64,000 bases of DNA from NCBI GenBank assembly GCA_936450465.1, contig OW388297.1, positions 50,510,630-50,574,629 on the forward strand. The letters run 5' to 3'. A program made the translations under genes and the position numbers. This DNA is from Gibbula magus. Lineage: Eukaryota; Mollusca; Gastropoda; Trochida; Trochidae. This document shows, in pieces, positions 12,973 through 23,732 of this stretch. The notes below the pieces were generated by a model that ran no database searches, had not been told where the DNA came from, and was given only the letters and a program-made list of their open reading frames with translations. The first letter of the stretch is position 1. Every line of letters begins with the position of its first letter.

Positions 12973-13322
12973 TTAAAGGGGCAGTAGCACGTTTTTTGCA
13001 AATTTTATTATTTCAAATTTCCCATTTCCCATTTATAATGACAGTTTATGTCACTCATATTTACTTTAGAGGGTAAACATTTTATTACACAAACCAATTA
13101 TCCGTAGAGGTAATAACGGTGTTGCGTATACAGCAAAAATTGCATGGCGGCCATATTATTTCGAATTACAAAAACGATTCCGATGGCTTTACCGAACCAT
13201 GTACACTCGTTTATTAACTTGATTTTCCGACCAGAGAAGGATGTCTACTATTTGTGACATTAATTTTCAAATACATTTCATCGACTTATTTGAGCCAAAT
13301 AAACAAGCTACTGACCCTTTAA
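12973..13322 (+). mobile_element. TTAA-flanked MITE, copy C
   Basis: 350-bp member of the TTAAAGGGGCAGTAGCACG family. The interior carries a 9-bp local duplication (CCCATTTCCCATTT), and the right end is mutated (GCTACTGACCCTTTAA). A short deletion removes the conserved TTTTATTGTGAACACA block after GCATGGCGGCC. Confidence 0.86.
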
Positions 13323-14516
13323 GAACCTTCTCTAACGAGATTGTGTCTACTTAAGTGATACACATTGCAATAAAATTCACAGAATTGATATTGTCATTGC
13401 TATGAGGTATGACATTTCTCAAGTTTCATTGATATTAACAAGTATTTCATAAACTTATATAACAAATCACAAATCCTTTTTCTTTGCTATGATGGTGACT
13501 TTGGAATCAACCTTGCGTTATATGAAATGAGCTTATTAAATTATTATAAGTTTACGGATGACAAAGTTTTGTTTAATAAGTTTTCCGTTTACATTAGGTA
13601 ACAACGTTCATAATTTATATTCAACTTCAATGTCAAATATATCCTGAAGCATCAATTATGTGTAATGGTTTGTTGTAATTGAAAATGCATTTCCTCAAAA
13701 TGGTTAACACAATAATGAATATGTACATGTTTCCCCTTATACTATGACGCTAACGTTATCAAATTGCCTTGACGAAGGACATATGTTACGTTTAACGAAC
13801 TGCAGAAGACAAGGCATAGCTTGGAAAACGATGTCGTTTTCCAAGGTAAAGGCACTATCATTTAAGTTTATCTGCAGATATCAACAGCAACGACCACACT
13901 TAGACCTGGATTGTTATCAGGGACGTGGTCAATTTCAGTGCGAGTCATTAAAATCTCCTAAACTATAGCTAAACGCCATTGAAATCCAAAACCATTGCAT
14001 TACCATGTGTTTGAAACAAATGAATGAGAAAAGGCTCATTCAGAATGGATAATTTGAATCGGAGACTTCAGAGGTTTTGGAGACAATACGTTTCAATTCA
14101 ATTTACGAAGGATTTTCTTAAATTTCCATTTCCGCAGGAAATACAATACAAAGCTTTTCTGTTAAAATCCAACTAAGGTTGCACAACAACTACCCAGTAT
14201 AGTTATATCTTAAATCTTTAACGGCATTGAACATTGATATCATGCATGTTTAAAAGTCCATAAGTGTGAATAGGTAAATGGTGTATATCAATTATGAGGT
14301 GATAGAATGTAACACAACTCACAGACATACATTTTATTTATGTTCACAAAACTGGACCTCTTCTTAAAGAAAAAACACCATGAAAGCAATGTTGCGACAC
14401 TTGATATGCAGTATGCCACTGTCACATGTATAACACATGATTATAAAGGATTACAAAGACATGACCTGTTTATTCAATTGTTTTTAGAAGGTAACATTTA
14501 ATAACAAGAGAATTAT
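13323..14516. other. AT-rich stretch with a short perfect hairpin
   Basis: Contains a perfect 12-bp-arm inverted repeat with a 2-bp loop at 13820-13845 (arm CTTGGAAAACGA). It lies within a 74-codon plus-strand frame (13744-13968) that I do not recognise and do not call. No other feature was seen. Confidence 0.45.
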
Positions 14517-15791
14517 AGTGAGCAAAGCTCACTTATGATACCCCCGCTTTTACATTAACATTGGTCAAAGAGAAATGTTTGAAAATAGCAAAAGGGTATC
14601 AATGTTTAAACTTTTGTATGAAAAGACCATAACATATATTATTAAAGCAGAGTAAGTATTACACCTCTAAGCATGTTTTAGAAGTGAAAGTCAAAGTGGT
14701 TTCGTAACATTTGAACAACTAGAAGAGCGTTTGCGGGACACCGCAAAAGCAGAGCAACTCCGAAACTTTGGGTCTCGCCTTTCCCTGTTCCGCCTTCTCC
14801 TCAGCATAAATAAAATGGGATTTTTTTTGGACCAAAATTTGTTCATTGTTCAAGTTATTCTAACAAGTTGAATCATCACTGGGGTCACTTTTCACAAGTT
14901 TGTTCTTAAAACCTATTTCTGATTTCAAAATTGGATCAAAGGATTAACATGGCCTGAAACAATATCTCATGACCTTGACCTTAGACCTTCAAGGTCACAC
15001 CATCACTGATTACTTTTCATTGTGTATAACAATCATGCACTGACTCAGTGTTCATTGTTAACATAAGGCATATTCACAATAGCATGCTTAAGTTGTGACC
15101 TTGCTGTGACCTTGACCTTTGACAGATTTTAGCGAAAACTTTTTCAAATCTTGGTCTATCTCCATAGTTGATATATACCAAATAAGAGCCTGACAGCACA
15201 AACACGTTTGAAGTTATCATAGGATTATTGTAGTAATTAAAGCACTCATGACCTTGACCTTTGACCTTGAATGTGAACATGTCAAAATCATTTACCAGAT
15301 TTATAAGAAAGAAGCTATGTATATGAGGTGTTAATACCTTCTTGGAAACAAGTAGTATTTGAGTTATGAGCGGAACCAAACGTGTAAGCATAGACGCGCA
15401 CACAAAGACGCTTAAAAGTGGAAAATCTGAAAAAATAATCATGGAATCTGAGTGAAACATAGAAAAGGCACATCTAGGGACCATAAAGTGTCCATGTATA
15501 AAGTTTCATAACAATTGAACACGTAGTATTTGAGTTATGAGCGGAACCAAAAGTGTGACCATAGAAGCGCACACAAAGACGCTTAAAAGTGGAAAATCTG
15601 AAAAAATAATCATGGAATCTGAGGGAAACATAGAAAAGGCACATCTAGGGACCATAAAGTGTACATGTATAAAGTTTCATAACAATTGAACAAGTAGTAT
15701 TTGAGTTATGAGCGGAACCAAAAGTGTTCCGGACGGACGGACGGACGCGCTGAGCGCTATATACCCCCGACTACTTCGTAGCGGGGGTATA
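14517..15791 (-). mobile_element. Hairpin-ended 'CCCCCGC' element with internal ~171-bp tandem repeats
   Basis: The right end is a strong hairpin at 15760-15791 (TATACCCCCG-CTAC / GTAG-CGGGGGTATA). Next to it is a GGAC microsatellite (about 15730-15746). The left end has a small hairpin at 14517-14533 (AGTGAGC-AAA-GCTCACT) followed by ATACCCCCGCT, which is inverted relative to the right terminus. Inside are 'GACCTTGACCTTTGACC' blocks and about 2.2 copies of a 171-bp unit (15352, 15523, 15694). The 136-codon minus frame at 15074-15484 is a by-product. The architecture matches 37445-38120 in opposite orientation. I know this style from mollusc genomes; the transposition mechanism is not evident. 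Confidence 0.75.
15352..15720 (+). repeat. 171-bp tandem repeat inside the hairpin-ended element
   Basis: The phrase GTAGTATTTGAGTTATGAGC recurs at 15352, 15523 and 15694, giving a period of exactly 171 bp. The first two units differ by only a few substitutions, so this amplification is much younger than the element as a whole. Confidence 0.9.
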
Positions 15792-16136
15792 ATTAATATA
15801 CAGAATATTAAAATTGATTAGATCAACTTGATCAACTTATGAGAAATAAACTATGAGATACTTTGTCATTCCATTTGTAATTGTAAGGACAAAATCTTAA
15901 ATGAACAATATACTATTGATACATGATCGACAATATGCCATTAACTCGGTAGAAACTATGTAACACCAATGACATTCATAAAGTTGATTTAACAAGGTAT
16001 TCAGGGAGTATCTTTGTATCCGTTTAAACAATAATCCTATGTTGATATATCACAAACGTACTTGGTATATATGACTACAAATCAGTCTGAAATAAATGTA
16101 TTCTGTGTTCTTAAATTCCTCTGTATTAAGTTTGTT

Positions 16137-16595
16137 TATGCCCCCGAATCGGAGATTCCGGGGGTATATTGTTTTTCACCTGTCCGTCTGTGTTTATGTC
16201 CACAAAAACTTTAACCTTGGCAATAACTTTGGATTGCTCAGAGCTAGGGCTTTCATACTTGGCATGTGCATAATTTGTGATGAGATCTTTCAGATGAGGT
16301 CATTCTATTTGACCTTGTGACCTTGATCTTGCCGTAGTGGACATTTTCAGAAAACTTTAACCTTGGCCATAACTTAGGATTGCTCAGAGCTAGGGCTTTC
16401 ATACTTGGTATGTGCATACCTTGTGATGAGAACTTCATATGACGTCATCATATTTGACCTTGTGACCTTGACCTTGCCGCAGTGGACATATTCAGAAAGA
16501 TTTGCTGCAGTGGACATCTTCAGAAAACTTTAATCGTTGCCATAATTTGTGTACATCCGGGGGCATCCGTGTTTAACAAACACATCTTGTTTTAT
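16137..16595 (+). mobile_element. Hairpin-ended 'CCCCCGAATC' element with tandem units, copy Q1
   Basis: It opens with a hairpin at 16137-16168 (CCCCCGAATC / GATTCCGGGGG), then ATTGTTTTTCACCTGTCCGTC. Next come two near-identical units of about 146 bp, each starting ACTTTAACCTTGG (16209, 16355) and containing CTCAGAGCTAGGGCTTTCAT and GACCTTGTGACCTTGA. A partial third unit starts at 16527. It ends with CCGGGGGCATCCGTGTTTAACA and a CACATCTTGTTTT terminus. 20668-20877 is a shorter inverted copy with the same two ends. It is non-coding; local frames only reflect the repeat. Confidence 0.77.
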
Positions 16596-16597
16596 AG

Positions 16598-16814
16598 GGA
16601 CATCGTTATTGTCAACGAGACGCTGAAAACTCTAAATTACAATAACATTTGCACTAAATTGACGTTCAGAAGCGAACACCTGGTTCACACAGTAAGGGAT
16701 GTCTGGTTTAAAGGTGTTGCTGAATTGTTTGAGGCCGTTTTGGCTGAAGCACTTCCACAAAATCCGTGGAACAATAACAAACACGCCAATAATGATAAGG
16801 ATTTAGTCAAATAG
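16598..16814 (+). CDS. Possible terminal coding exon, unrecognised product
   Basis: Directly after a TTGTTTTATAG sequence that could serve as a splice acceptor, a frame runs 72 codons to a TAG at 16812-16814. The translation looks protein-like, including HTVRDVWFKGVAELFEAVLA, a likely amphipathic helix, and ends in a polar Asn/Lys/Asp-rich tail. An AATAAA hexamer lies at 16977-16982, placed as expected for a last exon. The acceptor lies at the edge of the preceding hairpin-ended element. No upstream exon could be identified and I recognise no family, so this may be an isolated or decayed exon. Confidence 0.3.
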
Positions 16815-19107
16815 CTGAATCCTTAATTAACAGGACCTCGAAGTTGGAAAGCGCAAGGTTTGGCATATTTCTAACAGAGAATCGCGATCCATACAATGTA
16901 GCATGTATCAAAGAAAACACCGAGAAATGCACACACAACGTATACAGCATATATATCAAAGAGAGAACAAAAATGTAATAAAATAAAACAAAAATGACTC
17001 GGAAGAAGACAAAAGAGAAACCACTAGGCTAATGAGAAGAGAAGAACATTTAAAAGAATACTACGATTTCATCATGCACAAGATCAATACAAAATGAAAA
17101 CAGACAGAAAAAGAAAACTTTGTCAGAGTTCGAAACAAACAAAGAAGGCCAGTTGGTAATTAAAACAAAGAAAGCAATTGGGCTTAATCGCAAGCAGCCA
17201 AGGAGGCATAAAACACAAGGGTCACAAAAAGAAAGTTTTCTCCTGCAATTCTCGGATAGAACAGAAGACCAACATGAGGAATACACAGACTCCTAACCAG
17301 GGGTATTCGGGAGACGTATGTGAAAGTGTCAATATAGTAACAAAAGTTATTTCAAGTTACTGTAGACTCAGGCAATTGTGGGTTCCCATACCAATCGGGG
17401 AAGAACACGTGTGCTTATCAAGGGAAATGTAGCTATTTAAATTTGGAGATGAACATACTGTGTTTGAAAATCAGCGGCATATAACGGAATTATTATAGCT
17501 CTATATTTAATTTAACGTCGAACGCGTAGTATAAAGGTATGGCACATTTTGTAATCTCGAATGACGTTACTTGTTATAAGGCCGCGGAAAACAGCGAAGG
17601 TTTCCGAATGCATTAAAGGGAGCTCATTCTGTTCTGTAGACGGAAGCGTTTTGCAGTCGACGTTAGCATTCAGGATAATCTCTGCAATATTTTCAAAATT
17701 GACCTCGGTATTACAGCGTGGAGTTTGGAAATACAGTTTTGAGTAAGTGTAGTTTGTATTCCGACAGTTTTCGGATGATATGCTATCCTGTTTTAACTAT
17801 TTGGTCACCCGAATTAAATGTATTCAAGAACGTTTCTGAAATGCCAAGTTGTTGAATGATAGATTTTTACAACTGCATTGTTAACTCTCTCAGTATCGGG
17901 TCTCATTGTGATCACTTTCAAATTTATAATCAAAACTATTTATTTTGTCTCATTTTAATCACAACAAAAGCTTTTTGAGAACATGCATGCAAGTATTTGT
18001 AGAATCAACACATTTGCTATCATTGCTTGGCAACAAGTGTGTTATTGCACAAGTGAATAGAGCAATGTTTATCAAAATTATACCGTCTCTGATGTTCAAT
18101 AATAGCCAATCAGATACGACTATTTTGCAAAGTCATGGTAGAATGTGCATTCTCTCAAAGAGAGGCGTACTCTCTACAGACAATTCACGAGATTGTGAAT
18201 TTGAGAAGCAATCTTCATGCTGAACAGAACGCTAAACTGCTTGTATTGAGTTTGTATGTTTTGCAGGGACCCACCCACATGAGATTGTTTAATAAAAGAG
18301 TGTAATGTAAATGAAGACATTGCCTAAAAGGATAGACAGATGAAACTGATTTCAATTAATTTATTATGATGATTGTTTTTCACAGAGAATTCAAACAAAG
18401 AATTTATAGCTTCAAGCATGTGAATCATTAACAAGCAGACAGAGTCGGCCATATCCCCCGCCTTTGGGAAACTTTATTGAAGAATAGTTGTTGAATAACA
18501 GTGACTATGAGCCTTTTTTCAACTAACCAGTGCCAAGTTATAAGCAATCTATATTGGTCATACATTTAATCTTACTCTCCTGCAAATTGTAACATTTCAA
18601 CTTGAGCCCAAAGTATCTTACAGAATTGAATGAGATGAGTTTCTAACTTCAGAACATACACAAGAGTTCTTACCATGAGAATCTAGTGAAAGGTGACCCA
18701 GACAATGTGATGGTCTGATTAAGGCATATGGACACCCGGAAGCAATTCAGAGACAATGTAGTCCCTAGTGTAGGGGCTGTTTCTCTTACTTGTAAAGATT
18801 ATTTTGTGACATGTGATGGTTCAAATAAAAGGTCTGATACTGTAGTATGTGCGTGATTGTTTTTCTGGGTCTTCGATTTACTGTTACAGTGTTGGTGTGA
18901 GCAGGCAAAGTGACCCCAAATTGAAGGTCGAGGGTCACGGACAAACCTTGAAGACGGGGTCATATTTGTTTAACCTGGCTACCGGCCAAAAATGCCACGA
19001 AACCTATGCTTAATTTTTGACTGAAAAATGGTCTATGGCAGGTACGTCAGTGTGCAAAAGCTGGATGCCCAACGAGATATAGGGAATTGGCTGTATTAGA
19101 AAGACAA
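16815..19107. other. Stretch without a recognisable gene
   Basis: Contains the AATAAA at 16977 and several short unrelated frames on both strands (17050-18223). None has a recognisable domain. A sequence reading GA|GTAAGT near 17742 could be a splice donor, but it is not linked to a convincing exon. Confidence 0.4.
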
Positions 19108-19149
19108 TGATGATAGAACTACTTGAAATTAATTGTGGGCGGTGGCCTG
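19108..19149 (+). repeat. 42-bp direct repeat, left copy
   Basis: A 42-bp segment starting GATAGAACTACTTGAAATTA and ending GGTGGCCTGATAT-like sequence recurs at 20124-20165 with three or four differences. The two copies flank about 970 bp that contains decayed coding-like sequence on the minus strand (19700-20199). This could be a relic of a duplication or of a terminal repeat. Confidence 0.6.
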
Positions 19150-19699
19150 ATATGGACCGCACTGAGAATTTTGGGTTGTTGTGTTTGATGTGCAATAACT
19201 TTGTCAGTTTTTTTTTTATCTTTATGCTTGAAATTTGGTACACTTATACAAATCAGGAACATTATGCAGTTTCATTTTACTTTTACTGTAGAAATATTTA
19301 TTTAATTGTAATATGATTTTCTTAGCATGTCAAATAAGTCATGTTAAATATAAATACTTGATGTTTGTGTATTACTACACTCAAGAGAGCCGAGTAGGCA
19401 CATGTCAGCAAGATGGAAGCGTTTTTCAGGAAATACCAGGTTAAAATTCAGGAACACGTGCACAGCCTGAAAGAAGATAGGTGTATGATATGGCAAAGAG
19501 CTCTGAAGCCAGCTGGCTATGGTGTCATTTGATATTCATCTCCTGTCACAAATAAATGGCATACAATAAAAGCTCACAGACTGAGCTACATTGTTTTCAA
19601 TGAAAAGTTCATTGATGATGACCTTCATGTCAGCCATTTATGTCATAATAAGATATTGTTTTGGTTGCGCATCTATCCGCAGAACCAGCCAGTGTCAAT

Positions 19700-20199
19700 G
19701 CCGATAGGTGCAAATGTTTAAACCGACAGACTTGCAGTGGCCATGATCCATATCAGGATTGTCTACTTGCATACTACTGGTTGATGGTTTAGGATCCAGC
19801 TGTAATCACATTTGTCCTTCATGGATGTTTTGGCCTCGATGAAATCAGAAATCTGCTGTCCTTGCTGTAATAACCTTCTCTTAACAACACCACTGTTCTT
19901 ATTGTACATCTTTTGATAGTCTGCATCCTCATCCATTCTGCGCAAAGATCGAACTGATCCCGCTGATAGATGTACACCTAGGCACTGTGTTTTTGCAATG
20001 ACTGAAGTCCATTATTCAGCCTGTTGATGGTTGACGATACCCGGCCGATGTAATTTCTTGAGAAGTTGACATTTTTTAGTAGAGATACGCTCCGAGATCT
20101 GTTTGCTGTTTCACAGTTTTGAGTGATAGAACTACTTGAAATTAAGTGTGGGCTGTGGCCTGATATCAGGTTATTTGTATCAGTACTAGGCTCGTACAA
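19700..20199 (-). pseudogene. Decayed coding-like remnant, family unknown
   Basis: Two adjacent minus-strand frames look protein-like but are broken. Frame one (about 20199-19978) includes STINRLNNGLQSLQKHSA before a stop. A second frame (about 19980-19765) reads through a charged helical stretch with RRLLQQGQQISDFIEAKTSM, meets a TAG at about 19764, and continues as WIMATASLSV before another stop. The pattern of sensible peptide, stop, sensible peptide suggests a dead gene or transposon ORF. I cannot name the family. Confidence 0.3.
20124..20165 (+). repeat. 42-bp direct repeat, right copy
   Basis: Partner of 19108-19149, 1,016 bp downstream on the same strand. Confidence 0.6.
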
Positions 20200-20379
20200 T
20201 CACCTTATGGCTTGGTGTAGCAGGATGGATGATGATATGTTTCATTTGTTGGCTCGGCAGGGCAGGGATGCCACTCCCTGTAAGGTTTGTAACATAACAG
20301 AACAACCTTAGCCTACCCAATATAAGGTTTATTGCAACTGATGGTTATCGTTTGCTGATGATCAAGTTGAAAATAGGTT

Positions 20380-20656
20380 TTTTAGGTTGTGAGCAAAAAC
20401 CAAGGAGTTTGCACACACAATTTCAGCTCCTTAGACCACCAAGTGGTTCTGGAGAAGACAACATGCGAAAAGTTTACAGACGGACGGACGGATACCATAA
20501 GCCCATCGGGTTTTCGAGTTCTGCTCCGGAAACGAAATTCTAATTTAGAAGTTGAAAACCCCAAAAGGCACATCTACACATGATGATTGTTCCACACACC
20601 AAAGTTTCGTTGAGAAATGTCCCCCCCCCCCCCCCCAACTATGTTGTCGGGGGATA
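20380..20656 (-). mobile_element. Hairpin-ended element fragment with GTCC run and C16 tract
   Basis: On the minus strand it starts with a hairpin (TATCCCCCGACAAC ... GTTGGGGG), in which one arm has expanded into a run of 16 C on the plus strand (20621-20636). It continues with a GATGTGCCTTTTGGGG block, GAAAACCCGATGGGC and a short GTCC run (20485-20492 region). The TAGATGTGCCTTTT block is shared with the 171-bp units at 15352-15720 and 37541-38060, tying this to the same superfamily. Confidence 0.65.
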
Positions 20657-20667
20657 AATATAAAAAT

Positions 20668-20877
20668 ACAAGATGTGGTTGTTAAACACCGATGCCCCCG
20701 TATATACCAAAGTTATGCCCAAGGTTGAAGTTTTCTGAAGATGTCCACTGCGGCAAGCACATGCCAAGTATGAAAGCCCTAGCTCTGAGCAATCCAAAGT
20801 TATTAAAGTTTTTGTGGACAAACACACGGACAGGTGAAAAACAATTTACCCCCGGAATTTCCGATTCGGGGGCATAC
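20668..20877 (-). mobile_element. Hairpin-ended 'CCCCCGAATC' element, short copy Q2
   Basis: Inverted and shortened relative of 16137-16595. The hairpin is at 20847-20877 (CCCCCGGAATTTCCGATTCGGGGG), followed on the minus strand by ATTGTTTTTCACCTGTCCGTG, one unit containing CTCAGAGCTAGGGCTTTCAT, and the CGGGGGCATCGGTGTTTAAC terminus. It contains a single unit where Q1 has about two. Confidence 0.78.
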
Positions 20878-20894
20878 ACAATATATAAGAAATT

Positions 20895-21113
20895 TTGATT
20901 CAAATGGCTTTGACTGAATTTTTCTTAAAATTCACGAAGGTGAATATTATTAAGAAGGACGATGATGTAGACACGTTCTGTACTGTACCCGACGGTCTCC
21001 AGAACGGTCATTGTGCAATTTGCGCTAATCAAATCCTGTTCGTGACAAAATGCCTCACCGCTAATGGATGCGAGGCGTTAAACGATACCTCTCCCTCACT
21101 CGTGACAAGATGA
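20895..21113 (+). other. Unrecognised 72-codon frame, possible exon
   Basis: Just after the Q2 element an open frame ends with a stop at 21113. It includes a Cys-containing run (FCTVPDGLQNGHCAIC) and has locally higher GC than its flanks. No domain, splice signal or partner exon was identified, so it is recorded only as a possibility. Confidence 0.2.
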
Positions 21114-21394
21114 AAGATGACTTTTCTGAAGAGGGTTCAATTGTCTTTTAAACTGACGATCCTGCCATCCAGTGTAGACAGAACGGATTTCTTTACTTTT
21201 CACAGAAGCCACGATGGACAAAAGATAAACATGCCACATGAAATGAAGTCAGTCACGGCAAAGGCGAGTTGGGGGCACCCTTAAACGCACTTTAAACATA
21301 GGTTTCCTAGTTTCAGAATGTGCAGCCATCTTGTTCTGAAGCAGAGTCGACTTTTTCCCCCGCTAATTGGGCGAGTTTAGGTTTTTGATAGCAT

Positions 21395-21483
21395 GGAAAC
21401 CGACAAATCCAAAAGTCATGGAACAAACACCTGAAAATGCACATCTTCACATGATGATTAGTTCCATACTGTTTGGTCTATTA
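21395..21483 (+). repeat. Fragment of the hairpin-element superfamily
   Basis: The segment AATCCAAAAGTCATGGAAC to TTCCATACTGTTTGG resembles 20555-20612 (CCCCAAAAGGCACATC ... CACATGATGATTGTTCCA), including CACATGATGATTAGTTCCA. It is an isolated, diverged piece without a hairpin end. Confidence 0.45.
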
Positions 21484-21867
21484 GGTACATTGCATACGGG
21501 ATTTTTAGAAAGCATCCTATTTGTATGCATATTAATAGATCATTGCACTGACGATAGCAAAGAACTAATATTACCAGACAGAGAAACACTATCACTGTTT
21601 AGATATCCACACCATTTCCATTATATTTGGTGATAATACGAACATTCTGTCAAATCATTGAATCTATCTTTAATATCAGCAGTTTTCCCAATTAGCGATC
21701 AGAAAGTCATGTATAAAAATGTTGAGAGGAACAAAATTTACACTGGTGGCATCTGTTAAGCATGAAGTATAAAAAGTCATATATTTCATTAAAACTTATT
21801 AGAACAGCATACACCAGACGTCAACAGAGCATTAGGCTGAACGTTCTGTCACTCCGCTTAGAGCTTA

Positions 21868-22003
21868 CTTACGAAATAGAAGATGAGTTGGCCTGCTTTA
21901 TCACTGGATAAAACATAGCAGGGACCATAAAACGTGTTTTATGCTCCCTGCTATGTTTTATTCTACGATAAAGCACAACAACGAGTCTTCTATTTCTTAT
22001 ATG
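21868..22003. repeat. Long imperfect palindrome
   Basis: Outer arms GAAATAGAAGAT / GTCTTCTATTTC and inner arms GATAAAACATAGCAGGGA / TCCCTGCTATGTTTTAT lie around a short ACG/TG centre, with a GCTTTATC / GATAAAGC pair between them. The whole 136 bp can fold into one long, interrupted hairpin. The flanks carry several GACGT and TGACGTCA motifs (21817, 22140, 22170), which may belong to a larger decayed foldback unit. Confidence 0.7.
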
Positions 22004-23301
22004 ATATGCCTTTTAACAGTTACTCGCTTTTGTTAAAAAAAAAGAATGTATTAAACTATATTAACTGTATTTTGGAAATATTAATGCCTCCCGTCGCAGA
22101 ACACATTCACTAGCATTGAACAATCAAAGTGACGTAAAATATGACGTCATTTGCTAAGCGACGCTCTAACTGACGTCTAAAATCACGAGCATGTCTTATT
22201 GTATCATAAAGCACGCATTGGCCGCCTGTGTTTTATTGCTTTGGGTATCTTATATTGTAAATTTAAGTGTACACTGACGTTGGCTGTAAAACACTAACTT
22301 CAACACATCATCCAAACTCATCTGGTTATAATTATATTGCGCCATGGAAATAGCTGTATATTTTGGGATATTTCGCAAGTTTCTTTGTACCAATGTTTAA
22401 CTGGAGGAATATGTATCATGTTCAATTTCATCTTTGGTAGTGTACTTCTTATTATCAGTAACATGTCTTTCCCAGAGTAAATTAGATGTGTAATATCATT
22501 GTAACACCATTCCTCTACTTTTTAAATGATTACTAGTTAAAACACGGCGTATATTTCATCGAAGTGTAGGTGAAGCTCGTCGATTTATTTTAACACAATT
22601 GTTTTATGTATATCAAGATTGATGTCATCAAAATAATCAGGCCGAAACGATAAACTACAACACTGACAAATGACTATGTTTCATCCGTACTGATATACTA
22701 ATTTTCAATGAAGCATTGCACTTTACTGCATGTTAAAGATGTCTCTAAAACAGACAAAACCATTACGGGAACCATAAACATGAATGATGTTAATCAAATT
22801 TAAAGCATTTGGACTGCACTACCTAGGCCCTTTGAAGCAAACTAAATACTTGATCTGTTTTCACAAACTTAAGACATTATCTGCAGGCGTTGAAACACTA
22901 ATATTATCTATCCAGCATATGTCAGTAAGTTCGTGTCAAATTTCAAAATGCAGTTGATAGAATCATTGATTCCTACAAGTCGACCCGAAAACAAGACCTT
23001 CAACAAAGTGTTTTTTTCTGTGTACTATGATTTGTAGGAAACCCGAAACCTAAGAGACTCTCATATTGACTTTGATCTGAAGAATATTGCGTACGTTAAT
23101 CATTGCATACTTTATTAAAAACAACATCATCCGAAATAGTACCAGGGACGAATTATAAATATGAACCATGAAAAGGACAGTTCATAACAGAAAATAGTAT
23201 TTCCCAGAGTAAAATAGCTTGATTAATATAACATTATATTCTTACACAAGTGCATGCAATTTTATTCGCGTCGTTTGCAACGAGAACAGGGCAGTCGTTT
23301 T
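22004..23301. other. Stretch without a gene
   Basis: No coding or RNA feature is supported. A short phrase, CCCAGAGTAAA(A/T)TAG, occurs at about 22472 and 23203, suggesting old repeat relics. Confidence 0.45.
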
Positions 23302-23312
23302 GAATATGAACA

Positions 23313-23721
23313 GGAGGTGAGGCGAGTTGCGGTTCGAGTATTTCACTTATATCGCGGCTGCTACTATTATGACAGGGAGAAAGCCCGAAATGCCATGTTG
23401 CCATGTATTGTGGTGAAAACCGCGAGTATCGGCAGGATCTAGCGAACCATGGGTAGTCATACGATGAAATTCAGTGTAGCATTGGACCCAAACCTTACTG
23501 CATGTTGAACAGGGCCCATATTTTCGAAGCTGTCTTAGTGCTAAGCTAGTCGTAAGTCAATGTATATGTATGGCACTTACGACTATCTTAGCGCTAAGAG
23601 AGCTTCGAAAATATGGGTCCAGGGCTCTACTACAGCAAAGTTGCCAAGCCCCTGGCGGGATTCGAGCCTCTTGGTCAAAAGTCGAACGCGCTAACCACTG
23701 CGCTATAGCCTATCCCGCCCC
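23313..23721 (-). mobile_element. tRNA-headed SINE interrupted by a palindrome
   Basis: Minus-strand SINE with head (GGGATAGGCTATAGCGCAGT, then box-B-like GGCTCGAATCC), body and a degenerate GGTGA-type tail near 23313-23330. The body is split at about 23511-23620 by a 110-bp palindromic element. The flanks GAATATGAACA (23302-23312) and GAGTATCAACA (23722-23732) match at 9 of 11 positions and look like an aged target duplication. Confidence 0.8.
23511..23620. repeat. 110-bp palindromic element inserted in a SINE, copy V2
   Basis: The arms start AGGGCCCATATTTTCGAAGC and close GCTTCGAAAATATGGGTCC. Inner arms pair TCTTAGTGCTAAG with TTAGCGCTAAGA and TCGTAAGT with ACTTACGA around a TATATGTAT centre. 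The uninterrupted SINE at 43430-43746 reads straight across this point (GAACAGTTCTCTAC), so the palindrome arrived after the SINE. Related to 10863-10948. Confidence 0.8.
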
Positions 23722-23732
23722 GAGTATCAACA

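Noticed and set aside
15074..15484. 136-codon minus-strand ORF
   Set aside because: It lies wholly within a hairpin-ended element and its tandem repeats, with no recognisable protein content.
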